In this document: positions 34,662 to 42,528 of the stretch, piece by piece
Position numbering within the stretch: the stretch's first letter is position 1
Layout of the letters: each line of letters starts with the position of its first letter
From: JAMLJG01 sp035327585
GTDB taxonomy: Bacteria > Verrucomicrobiota > Kiritimatiellia > CAIVKH01
Direction of reading: 5' to 3'
NCBI GenBank assembly: GCA_035327585.1
Contig: DAOLDD010000006.1
Span: 62,001-126,000 of the forward strand
DNA: 64,000 nucleotides
The notes under the pieces: generated by a model
Told to the model about the DNA's origin: nothing
The model's database searches: none
Seen by the model: only the letters and a program-made list of their open reading frames with translations
Translations under genes and position numbers: made by a program

Positions 34662-35744
34662 ATGAAGGCACTCATTGCGCTGGAAGACGGTACGGTTTTT
34701 GAAGGTCGTTCGTTCACCGGCCCCGGTGAAACCGAGGGCGAGCTGGTGTTCAACACCTCCATGACCGGCTACCAGGAAATCCTCACGGATCCCTCCTACA
34801 ACGGCCAGATCGTCACGCTGACCTACCCGCTGATCGGCAACTACGGGGTGAACCCCGGGGACGTCGAATCCTACAAGCCGCACGCCAAGGGACTGGTCAT
34901 CGGCGAGTGCAGCCGCATCCACAGCAACTGGCGCGCGACGCAGTCGCTGCCGGATTACCTGCGCGACAACGGCATCCTCGGCATCGACCACGTGGATTGC
35001 CGCGCGGTGACGCTGCACATCCGCTCCAAGGGCGCGATGAAGTGCATGATCTCCACGCAGGATCTCAGCCCCGAAAGCCTCGTGCGCCGCGCGAAGCAGT
35101 CAGCCGGCCTGGTCGGGCGCGACCTCGCGACCGAGGTCAGCACGAAAAAGCCCTACATTTTCCCCGGCTCGGAAAACGGCGCGCGCAAAATCGCCGTGCT
35201 CGACTGCGGCATCAAGACGAACCAGTTGCGCATCCTGAGCAATCTCGGCTGCAAGCTGCACGTGTTCCCGAACAGTTTGAAGGCTGACGACATCCTTGGC
35301 TTGAAGCCCGACGGCTTTTTCATGTCCAACGGCCCCGGCGATCCGGAGGGCGTGCCGCACGTCGTCGCGGAATTGAAGAAAATCGTGACGACCGGCCTGC
35401 CGACGTTCGGCATTTGCTTCGGCCACCAGTTGCTCGGCCTCGCGCTCGGCGGCAAGACCTTCAAGTTGAAGTTTGGCCACCGCGGCGGCAACCAGCCCGT
35501 CATCGAACTGGCGACGGGCCGCGTGGACATCACCTCGCAGAACCACGGTTTCGCCGTGGACAAGGACAGCCTGCCGGCCGACGTCGAGACGACGCACATC
35601 AATCTCAACGACAAGACCTCCGAAGGCCAGCGCCACAAGAAGCTGCCGGTGTTCTCGGTGCAATACCACCCCGAAGCCGCGCCCGGCCCGAACGACGCCT
35701 TCCACCTCTTCGACCGCTTCGTGAAGATGGTCGACGCGAAGTAG
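34662..35744 (+). CDS. carA: Carbamoyl-phosphate synthase small subunit
   Basis: Glutaminase subunit that feeds ammonia to CarB for arginine and pyrimidine synthesis. The 360 residues contain the N-terminal CPSase_sm domain (ALEDGTVFEGRSF, ELVFNTSMTGYQEILTDPSY) and a class I GATase. The nucleophile Cys is in FGICFGHQLLGLALGG, followed by SQNHGFAV and a catalytic His in VQYHPEAAPGP. No carB follows. The next gene is convergent, so carB must be elsewhere. Confidence 0.97.
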   Translation: MKALIALEDGTVFEGRSFTGPGETEGELVFNTSMTGYQEILTDPSYNGQIVTLTYPLIGNYGVNPGDVESYKPHAKGLVIGECSRIHSNWRATQSLPDYLRDNGILGIDHVDCRAVTLHIRSKGAMKCMISTQDLSPESLVRRAKQSAGLVGRDLATEVSTKKPYIFPGSENGARKIAVLDCGIKTNQLRILSNLGCKLHVFPNSLKADDILGLKPDGFFMSNGPGDPEGVPHVVAELKKIVTTGLPTFGICFGHQLLGLALGGKTFKLKFGHRGGNQPVIELATGRVDITSQNHGFAVDKDSLPADVETTHINLNDKTSEGQRHKKLPVFSVQYHPEAAPGPNDAFHLFDRFVKMVDAK

Positions 35745-35770
35745 GTGTGGCATCGCCGCGCGTCTCCGTT

Positions 35771-37777
35771 CTATGGCGGCGCGGTTTCGATGGCGAAGAC
35801 GGTGGGTTGCGCCGGCGCGGTCGACGTGAATACGTTGAGGGGCGGCGTGGCGGGAAGGCCCAGCGCGCCGGACAGGGGCGCAAATCCGCCATCCTGCATG
35901 TTGGTGGCGGTGAGCACGGTATAGCCGCGGTTTGAAACGCTCGCCCACGAAAGAATCAGCCGATCCCCAGCCGTCGCGATGTGTGTCCATTGTAGAACCG
36001 ACGCGGCGTTCGTGGGGTCGGTCCCCGCCAGAAATTCCTGCGCGTCCGTGTGGCCGTCGCCGTCGAAGTCGCCCGTGCCGTCGCGATCCAATCCCCGGAA
36101 ATGAACGGATTCCCAGAAATCCCCCAGCGCGTCGCCGTCGAGATCGTCCGGCAGGGTGGAGAAGTCGATGCGCGAGGGCTGGCCAGGCCCGAAGTGGATG
36201 CGGTTGGTCGCGACGAACCACGGGCTGTTCGTATACATCGGGCCACCGTCGTTCCGGTTCAAAGCGAAGTGTGGATGAATGGCCGAAGACACGACAAGCC
36301 GCAGGCGGTGGCCCGGGCGAATGGTGAGGGCGAGGTCCTGAAGCGGAATGGTGATCACGTAAACCTCGCCGGGCGTCATCAGCGTTTCGGAACTGTAACT
36401 GTCGCGGAAACGCCCGCGCCGGATGCCCTGCACCATCACGAGGGATCGGCCGTCGGGATGGACGTCGGTCAGGCGCACGGCGAAATCCGTATCCGTGCGG
36501 TCGCTTGAAACGTAGAGCGTGGCGGAGAGGGGACCGTTGATTCGCAGGGGCCGATCCATGGGGGGCGTGGAAAAAACCAGCACGTCTTCGCGGCTCTCAA
36601 TCGCGGGCGCGATATCCTGCGGCCCGATTGGCATCAAGGGTGTAAAGGGATCGAAGCGCGACCCGCCGAGCGCGGGCGTCGGGTCGGCGGGGTTGTAAGC
36701 GTAGGCCCGGGGCGCATCGTTGGTGGGGGCGGGCGCGGGATGCAGGCCGCCATCGGCTCTCAGGAAGAGGGAGGTCGCCGCCCGCGTGACGCCGGTCCAG
36801 CTCGTCCATGAAACCCAGATGTCCTCGCCGAGTTGGTAGAACGATGCGTGCGGGCGCTGGGCCCATTGGTTCGTTACACCGCGCAGGGTGAAATCCCAGA
36901 AGTCGACGGTATCCGCCGCGAGGTTCGTCGCGTTGGGGTAGGTCAGCTCGCCCTGGTCGGCGAGTCCGGTGTCGCCGTGCAGCCAGGGCCCGAAGATCAG
37001 GCGGTGCTTTTCGCGCGCGGCCGGAGCTCCGCGCTCGCGCAAATCGCGGTAGGCGCGCAGCACCGTTTCGGAAAAATGATCGTACCAGCCGCCGACCACA
37101 AGAACCGGAACCGCCACGTCCTCCACGAGATCGCTGTTCGCCTCCGCCAGTTGCCAGAAGACGGTGTAGCGCGGCTGCGACAAAATCAGGTTCGTGCTCA
37201 CGAGGCCGAGCTTGGCCATGCTGCCGACGTGTTCCTGGCGATAGACGCCGCCGTAGTAATAGTTGTCGTACCGGTTCAGGAAGTCCTTCACCTGGATGGT
37301 GCAGGACGCGAGCGCGGGCGGTTGTTGCGCCGCCGTCTGGTATTGGATCAGGCCCAGCGCCGACGAGCCCCACGTGCCGACGCGCCCGTTGCACCATGTC
37401 TGCGTCGCGATCCATTGCACGCAGTCGTAGCCGTCGAGGCCGCGATTGTAGCCGACCTGCGCCGCGTTGCTGGAACCGTAGAAGCCGCGCCAGTCCACGA
37501 TCACCACATGATAGTTTGTGCTGCGCGGAAAACCCGGGCCCGTGAACCCGGGAAATTCGCCGATCCGGTAGCGGTCCTTGTTGTAGGGCGTCTGAATCAG
37601 GATGACGGGTTTGGCCGTGAGGTTCGTTTCACTGCTCCAGCGATCCGCCGCCAGCGCATTCGTGTCGCGCACCGGGATGGTGAGGGCGGTCCAACTCCAC
37701 GACTGACCCGCCGCGGGCAGGGTGGCCATGCCTGCGATCAGCAGGACCATCAGCCGGATTGGGCGAAAGCAGGGCAT
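35771..37777 (-). CDS. Secreted CocE/NonD-family hydrolase with calcium-repeat C-terminus
   Basis: A 668-residue protein counted from the ATG at 37777, with signal peptide MVLLIAGMATLPAAGQ near its start. The first ~550 residues are an S15/CocE alpha/beta hydrolase. It has nucleophile Ser in GTWGSSALG, Asp in VVGGWYDHF, His in FGPWLHGD, and the C-terminal jelly-roll PepX_C region (YVSSDRTDTDFAVRLTDV). Then come DLDGDALGDFWE and DFDGDGHTDAQEFLAGTDP, which are type-3/EF-hand-like repeats. A final beta module follows (LSWASVSNRGYTVLTATNM). The tail style is common in Kiritimatiellota/Verrucomicrobiota. Substrate unknown: esters or proline peptides. Confidence 0.9.
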   Translation of the reverse strand: MPCFRPIRLMVLLIAGMATLPAAGQSWSWTALTIPVRDTNALAADRWSSETNLTAKPVILIQTPYNKDRYRIGEFPGFTGPGFPRSTNYHVVIVDWRGFYGSSNAAQVGYNRGLDGYDCVQWIATQTWCNGRVGTWGSSALGLIQYQTAAQQPPALASCTIQVKDFLNRYDNYYYGGVYRQEHVGSMAKLGLVSTNLILSQPRYTVFWQLAEANSDLVEDVAVPVLVVGGWYDHFSETVLRAYRDLRERGAPAAREKHRLIFGPWLHGDTGLADQGELTYPNATNLAADTVDFWDFTLRGVTNQWAQRPHASFYQLGEDIWVSWTSWTGVTRAATSLFLRADGGLHPAPAPTNDAPRAYAYNPADPTPALGGSRFDPFTPLMPIGPQDIAPAIESREDVLVFSTPPMDRPLRINGPLSATLYVSSDRTDTDFAVRLTDVHPDGRSLVMVQGIRRGRFRDSYSSETLMTPGEVYVITIPLQDLALTIRPGHRLRLVVSSAIHPHFALNRNDGGPMYTNSPWFVATNRIHFGPGQPSRIDFSTLPDDLDGDALGDFWESVHFRGLDRDGTGDFDGDGHTDAQEFLAGTDPTNAASVLQWTHIATAGDRLILSWASVSNRGYTVLTATNMQDGGFAPLSGALGLPATPPLNVFTSTAPAQPTVFAIETAPP

Positions 37778-37833
37778 ACGCTCATCATAACGCAGCAGCC
37801 TGCGATTGTATTTCAGCCAACTGAATCCGGCGA

Positions 37834-39504
37834 TCAGTACCGGAACCCGCTCTTGCCGACGAATTCGCGCAGGATGGACGTGGGCGGGATCAGGTCGGTG
37901 GGCAGGGTGAGGAAGCTGGCGAGGAACTCCTGCATGCGGCGGGCTTCGACGTATTGGGGGCTGTCGGGCTTCACCTCGGCGAGCAGCGGTTCCACCAGCG
38001 GCTTGAGCACGGCGAGTTCGTAATCGAGCGCGGAATTGAATGCAATGTCGGCCTCGCGCTGGAACGGGAAGATCCACGTCTTCTCGCCGCGCCGCACGCT
38101 GGGCCACATGTTCATGGTGACCAGCGCGGAGTGGCCGCGGAACTGGTGGTCGCGGACGAGGCGGCGCACGAGCCGGTTGTCGGTGGTCGAAATCCGGTTG
38201 CTGCTGTCGAGGTTGAGCTGCGTCAACGCGCTGATGTAGATGCGGAACTTGCGCTCCTTCGGCAACTGCTCCGTCAGGCGCGGGTTCAAGCAGTGGATGC
38301 CCTCGAGAATCACCATCTGGTTCGGCGCGAGTTGCAGCGATTCGCCCTTAAACTCCTGGCGTCCGAGCTGGAAGTTGAAGGTGGGCAGTTCGACGCGCTC
38401 GCCCGCGTCGAGCCGGCGCAGGTGTTCGTTGAACAATTTAAGGTCGATGGCCTCGATGTGCTCGTAGTCGTTCTCACCCTTCGCGTCCTTCGGCGTGTGT
38501 TCGCGGTCGACAAAATAGTTGTCGACCGACACGGTCACCGGCTGCAGCCCGTTCACGCGCAGTTGCACGGCGAGTCGTTTCGCGAAGGTGGTCTTGCCGG
38601 ACGACGACGGCCCCGCGATGAGCAGCCAGCGGATGCGGTCGCGGTGGTGCGCGACGTGGTCGGCGATTTGCGCGATCTTCTTCTCGTGCAGCGCCTCGGA
38701 GATGCGGACGAAATCGGCGATCTCCTTGTTGGCGATGATCTCGTTGAGGCGGCCCACGTTGCTGACGTTGAGAATGCGGCCCCACTTCTTGTGTTCCTGG
38801 AAAATGTGGAACAACTGCGGCTCCTGGCGCAGCGGCGGGATGCGCGGCGGCACGCTGCGGTCGGGAAATTGGATGACGAAACCCGGCTGGTGCCGGACGA
38901 GCCCGATGTGCGTGAGTACGCCCGTGGTGGCGGCGAGCGGCCCGTGCGAGAGGTCGGCGAAATCGCCGCACTCGTAGAGCACGACCTTGGGCGGATTGCG
39001 GAAGCGCAGCAGGTTCAGTTTGTCGGGCTGGCCCTGTTGCTGGAATATCCGCACCGCGTCGCCGTAGTTCACCTTGCGGCGCTCGATGGGCACATCCTGC
39101 GCGGCGAGCTGTTTAAGCCGTTGCTCAATCGCGGCGAGCTGCTCGTCGCTGATGCCCTCGACGCCATCGAGTTCGAAGAAGCAGTAAAACCCGCTGCCGA
39201 GCGAATGCTCGATGGAAAAATGGGCCGCCGGGAAAAGTTCCTTCACGACTTTCGCGAGCAGGAACGACGCCGTTGCGCGGTACACGCGCCAGCCCAGCGG
39301 GTCCGCGAAGGTGAGGAATTTGACCTCGCTGTCCACCTCCAGCTTGAACACGAGTGTGACGAGCTGGTTGTTCACCACCGCGCCAAGGTAATGCCGCCCC
39401 TGCGCGTCCGTACGGCCGGTGAGCAGCGTGGAAACCGGCGTGTCGATGGGACACTCCGTGCGGGCGCCGTTGTCGAGCGTCACGACGATGTTGTGATTTT
39501 TCAT
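37834..39504 (-). CDS. Nucleoside (uridine) kinase-like protein with TGS and ThrRS-type domains
   Basis: A 556-residue protein counted from the ATG at 39504. The N-terminal part carries a TGS-like domain (residues 1-60, VVTLDNGARTECPIDTPVS). A second domain follows that resembles the threonyl-tRNA synthetase editing region (FPAAHFSIEHSLGSGFYCFF). The C-terminal half is a phosphoribulokinase/uridine kinase fold with P-loop GPSSSGKTTFAKRL, VDNYFVD and VILEGIHCLNP. This fused architecture is known in Thermotoga and several anaerobic phyla as a putative nucleoside kinase. Real substrate is unproven. It is downstream of the yidC block, on the same strand. Confidence 0.88.
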   Translation of the reverse strand: MKNHNIVVTLDNGARTECPIDTPVSTLLTGRTDAQGRHYLGAVVNNQLVTLVFKLEVDSEVKFLTFADPLGWRVYRATASFLLAKVVKELFPAAHFSIEHSLGSGFYCFFELDGVEGISDEQLAAIEQRLKQLAAQDVPIERRKVNYGDAVRIFQQQGQPDKLNLLRFRNPPKVVLYECGDFADLSHGPLAATTGVLTHIGLVRHQPGFVIQFPDRSVPPRIPPLRQEPQLFHIFQEHKKWGRILNVSNVGRLNEIIANKEIADFVRISEALHEKKIAQIADHVAHHRDRIRWLLIAGPSSSGKTTFAKRLAVQLRVNGLQPVTVSVDNYFVDREHTPKDAKGENDYEHIEAIDLKLFNEHLRRLDAGERVELPTFNFQLGRQEFKGESLQLAPNQMVILEGIHCLNPRLTEQLPKERKFRIYISALTQLNLDSSNRISTTDNRLVRRLVRDHQFRGHSALVTMNMWPSVRRGEKTWIFPFQREADIAFNSALDYELAVLKPLVEPLLAEVKPDSPQYVEARRMQEFLASFLTLPTDLIPPTSILREFVGKSGFRY

Positions 39505-39540
39505 GGAGCTTGTTCCGGGGTCGGGCGGGCGCATTTGCAT

Positions 39541-39670
39541 CGTCTGTAATTTACAGACGTTGCAAGCGCGCCGGAAGTGTTTTTACAGACGTTGAAAATC
39601 CGTTCCCGCGTTCTCGTGCCCGTTCACGTACACGTTCACGTGAACGTGTACGCGTACGTGTACGTGTACG
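39541..39670. repeat. CGTCTGTAA palindrome and 6-base word array CGTNNA
   Basis: CGTCTGTAA (39541-39549) and TTACAGACG (39551-39559) form a perfect hairpin, and a second TTTACAGACGTTG is at 39581-39594. From about 39611 to 39668 run CGTTCA, CGTACA, CGTTCA, CGTGAA, CGTGTA, CGCGTA, CGTGTA, CGTGTA in six-base register. The array is complementary about its centre. It fills the gap between yidC and the nucleoside kinase. Confidence 0.8.
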
Positions 39671-39682
39671 AACAGGGCGTGG

Positions 39683-41503
39683 CTATTTCTTTCCGGCGGG
39701 CTTCGCGGGGACCGGGAGGGGCGTTACGTTCTTCTTCATCATCATCTGCTGGACGATCATGAGGACGTTCTGCGTGGTCCAGTAGAGGGCAAGGCCGGAG
39801 GCGAAGTTGTAGAGGAACACGAGCATCATGCCGGGCATCATGATTGCCATGATTTTCTGCTGGGCGGGGTCGCCCGCGCTCGGCGAGAGCTTCATCTGGA
39901 GGTACATCGTGCCCGCCATCAGCAACGGCAGGATGTTCAGCGGCAGGCCGAACGGCAGCAGGCCGGGCAGCAGATTCTCGGCCTCGCTGAGGTCGGCGAT
40001 CCAGAGGAACGAGGCGAAGCGAAGTTCGATGGCGCTGCGCAGGACGACGAAGAGCGCGATGAAGACGGGAATCTGGATCAACATGGGCAGGCAGCCGCCG
40101 AGCGGGTTGACCTTGTGCTCCTTGTAGAGCGCCATGATTTCCTGCTGCTGCTTCTGGGGGTTGTCCTTGTACTTCGCGCGGAGCTCGGTGACCAGCGGGG
40201 CGACCGCGGCCATGCGTTTCATGCTCTCGGTGCTCTTGTGCGTGACGGGCCAGAAGATGATGCGGACGATGAGTGTGAGCAGGATGATGGCGATGCCGTA
40301 GTTGTAGGGCGGGATGTGGGCGTGCAGGAAGTTGAGCACGCGCAGCAGGAGCTTGCCGATGGGCGCCCACATGCCGAATTCCATGACGTCGACCTGGTGC
40401 AGGCGCATGGCGTGCAGCTCGCTGAATTTCATCGGGCCGGCGTACAGGGTGGACGCCCGCTCGATGGCCTGGCCGGGCTCGATGCGCTGGCTGAGAAATT
40501 CGACTGCGGCGCCGACTTCCTCGAGGTCGGTCATCTTGCGCGGCGCGAAGGCGGGGTCCGCCAGCTCGCGCGGGGCCGGGGCGCGGCGGGCGTAGATCCA
40601 CAGGCGTTCGCCGCCGCCTTCAGGGGTGAGGATCTGGACGAAATATTTATTTTTGGCGGAAACCCAGTCGACCGGGTTGTCGCGCGGCGGGGCGTGGTGG
40701 ATGCGCGGCAGGGCGGGCAGCTCGCGCTCTTCCATTTCGGCGGTGAAGCGTTTGGCGATCTTGCCGCCCCAGTGTTGGACTTTTTCGCCGCCGGGGGAGA
40801 GGGAGTCGACGCCGATGGAGACGACGCCGGCGCTGTCCTTGTGGCCGGGCTCGCGGCTCATGGGGCCGGTGCGCAGCAGGGCGGCGGGAATATCGATGGG
40901 GGCATCGGTGGTGTTGACGAATCGGTCGGTGACGCGAATGACGTAGCTGTCGTCGACCTCCAGGGTGCGCTCGAAGCGGAGCCCGGCGGCCGTGGTCCGG
41001 GTGAAGGTGACGGAGCGGTTGTCCGCCGAGACGGCGCCGGCGAAGTTGAAGTCGTCCGAGAGGCCGGGCAGTTGTTCCCACGCAAGCGAGGGGCGGGCCA
41101 TGAAGTCGAGCGTCATGGGGCCGCTGTCCTTCGCGATGCTGCGCCGGTAATCGTTCAGGGTGACGGCGCCGAGTCCCGCGCCGCGCGAGGTGAAGACGAA
41201 CTCGGCCCGCTCATTGGCGAGGGTGAACAGTTGCGCCGGTTCGGCGACGGGCGCTTCTTCCGCGATGGCCGCGGCTGCGGGCGCGGGCGCAGCCGGTTTT
41301 TCAGCGACGGGGGCCAGGGCGGGCGGCGCATCGGATTCGGAGATGCCGGCGTCCGGCGTGGCGGGCGGCGCGGACGCGGGCCGGACGGGCGCGATGCGAT
41401 CCGGGAAAAAGTGCTCGGCGATCTTGCGGTCGATGACCGGCCAGGCGAAGAGCAGGGCCAGCAGGGCGACAAAGGGCAGCATGTCTTTTTTGTTCATGGC
41501 CAT
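39683..41503 (-). CDS. yidC: Membrane protein insertase YidC
   Basis: Inserts proteins into the inner membrane, alone or with SecYEG. The 606 residues have an N-terminal anchor (MLPFVALLALLFAWPVID), a large periplasmic beta domain typical of Gram-negative YidC, and the five-helix insertase core from about residue 380. The core includes INMG-like LLRVLNFLH, GCLPMLIQIPVFIALF and the C-terminal tail. A second in-frame ATG at 41497 is an equal candidate start. It is the last gene of the rpmH-rnpA-yidD-yidC block. Confidence 0.97.
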   Translation of the reverse strand: MAMNKKDMLPFVALLALLFAWPVIDRKIAEHFFPDRIAPVRPASAPPATPDAGISESDAPPALAPVAEKPAAPAPAAAAIAEEAPVAEPAQLFTLANERAEFVFTSRGAGLGAVTLNDYRRSIAKDSGPMTLDFMARPSLAWEQLPGLSDDFNFAGAVSADNRSVTFTRTTAAGLRFERTLEVDDSYVIRVTDRFVNTTDAPIDIPAALLRTGPMSREPGHKDSAGVVSIGVDSLSPGGEKVQHWGGKIAKRFTAEMEERELPALPRIHHAPPRDNPVDWVSAKNKYFVQILTPEGGGERLWIYARRAPAPRELADPAFAPRKMTDLEEVGAAVEFLSQRIEPGQAIERASTLYAGPMKFSELHAMRLHQVDVMEFGMWAPIGKLLLRVLNFLHAHIPPYNYGIAIILLTLIVRIIFWPVTHKSTESMKRMAAVAPLVTELRAKYKDNPQKQQQEIMALYKEHKVNPLGGCLPMLIQIPVFIALFVVLRSAIELRFASFLWIADLSEAENLLPGLLPFGLPLNILPLLMAGTMYLQMKLSPSAGDPAQQKIMAIMMPGMMLVFLYNFASGLALYWTTQNVLMIVQQMMMKKNVTPLPVPAKPAGKK

Positions 41504-41513
41504 GGGAGGTTCC

Positions 41514-41828
41514 TCATTTCAGGTGGCGGGCGGGCACGAGGTCCACGCCGCCGGGGTGTAGGGGATGGCATTTGCAGACCCGCTTGAGGGTCAGCCAGCC
41601 GCCGCGCGCGATGCCATGCTGCTCGATGGCCTCCAGGCCATAGTGCGAGCAACTGGGATAAAACCGGCAATTCCCACCCAGCCACGGCCCCAGCGTGAGC
41701 TGGTAGCCGCAGATTAACGCCCGCGCGATCCGGCGGGCGGGGGAGCGGGCAACCGCAGATGGCGAAGATTCCGCAGATGAAGCAAATTCCTCATCTGTGC
41801 GATCTGTGATGTCTGCGGTGCAGTTCAT
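41514..41828 (-). CDS. yidD: Membrane protein insertion efficiency factor YidD
   Basis: Small amphipathic protein that aids YidC-dependent insertion. The conserved part is from about residue 33: ARALICGYQLTLGPWLGGNCRFYPSCSHYGLEAI with the three-Cys pattern, then CKCHPLHPGGVDLVP. At 104 residues it is 25-30 longer than usual. The first ~30 residues (from the ATG at 41828) are encoded by a 9-base word array and are probably not ancestral. No alternative ATG lies before the core, so the extension may be translated. Confidence 0.93.
   Translation of the reverse strand: MNCTADITDRTDEEFASSAESSPSAVARSPARRIARALICGYQLTLGPWLGGNCRFYPSCSHYGLEAIEQHGIARGGWLTLKRVCKCHPLHPGGVDLVPARHLK
41752..41820. repeat. 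9-base word array CGCAGATGR / CATCTGTGC within yidD 5' end
   Basis: The left words are CGCAGATGG, CGAAGATTC and CGCAGATGA (41754-41780). The right words are CATCTGTGC, GATCTGTGA, TGTCTGCGG (41792-41818), complementary in register. The hairpin would include the 5' coding region of yidD. Confidence 0.75.
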
Positions 41829-41840
41829 TGTTTTCCAAGC

Positions 41841-42200
41841 TCAATCCCCGAGAATGCCGGAACGGCGGGCGAGGTCGAGCAGTTCTTCGTGAATTTCCGG
41901 TGTGGATGCGGTGAGCAGGGCGGCACGCGCGACCAGGACCACGTCCACTTCGCCCCGGAATCGGCGCCGGTTCAGGCGCCAGGCCTCGCGCATCAGTCGC
42001 CGGGCGCGGTTGCGTTGCACGGCGCCGCCCACTTTGCGGCTGCTGACGACGCCGAGTCGAAGTTTCCCTTCGGGGCGCGGCAGCAGGTAGAGCACCATCC
42101 GGCGGCCCACGGCCTTCTGGCCGAGGTCGTACGCGGCCCGGAAATCGGTGGACCGGGTCAGGCGCTGGTGCCGCGCCAATCCCTGGTCCGGCCGGTTCAT
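41841..42200 (-). CDS. rnpA: Ribonuclease P protein component
   Basis: Protein subunit of RNase P, which trims tRNA 5' ends. The 119 residues show LTRSTDFRAAYDLGQKAVGR, RLGVVSSRKVGGAVQRNRARRLMREAWR (the RNR motif) and VVLVARAAL. It follows rpmH by 7 bp and precedes yidD by 12 bp in the conserved order. The RNA subunit gene (rnpB) was not seen. Confidence 0.96.
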   Translation of the reverse strand: MNRPDQGLARHQRLTRSTDFRAAYDLGQKAVGRRMVLYLLPRPEGKLRLGVVSSRKVGGAVQRNRARRLMREAWRLNRRRFRGEVDVVLVARAALLTASTPEIHEELLDLARRSGILGD

Positions 42201-42207
42201 GGCGGGG

Positions 42208-42345
42208 TCAGACGCGGACGAGTTCCTTGCGGCCCTTCTGGCGGCGGCGCTTGAGCACCTGCTGGCCGTCCTTGGTTTTCATCCGTTTGCGGAACCCGTG
42301 GGTCCGCTTGCGCTTGATTTTGGAAGGTTGATACGTCCGCTTCAT
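42208..42345 (-). CDS. rpmH: 50S ribosomal protein L34
   Basis: A 45-residue basic protein counted from the ATG at 42345: MKRTYQPSKIKRKRTHGF start and RRRQKGRKELVRV end. It is the first gene of the rpmH-rnpA-yidD-yidC block. In many bacteria this block borders dnaA and the origin. Here a divergent flavoprotein gene takes that place and no dnaA or DnaA-box cluster is seen. Confidence 0.97.
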   Translation of the reverse strand: MKRTYQPSKIKRKRTHGFRKRMKTKDGQQVLKRRRQKGRKELVRV

Positions 42346-42449
42346 GAATGTCCCCTTATCGAAACGCGCGAAAATAGCGGGATGCCCGGCGGAACGCAAG
42401 GATTAGTGCCGTCCCGGCCCCGCATGCGAAAATTCGTCCACCGGGCCTA

Positions 42450-42478
42450 TGGCCAGCCGGCGCGCCGCGTTGTATACT
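42450..42478 (+). promoter_or_regulatory. Candidate promoter of the GltD-like flavoprotein gene
   Basis: TGGCCA (42450-42455), 17 bp, TATACT (42473-42478), the -10 being preceded by TTG. The start codon is 51 bp downstream. Confidence 0.45.
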
Positions 42479-42528
42479 GGCGGTTTTCCGGCCCCGCCGC
42501 CGTACCAAGGAAAGACGAAACGCGACCC

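Noticed and set aside
39510..39785. 91-residue ORF on the plus strand
   Set aside because: Mostly translation of the CGTNNA word array (RVRVRVRV) and antisense to the end of yidC.
42346..42528. Replication origin beside rpmH
   Set aside because: The rpmH-rnpA-yidD-yidC order is often near oriC, but there is no dnaA, no cluster of DnaA boxes and no AT-rich region here.
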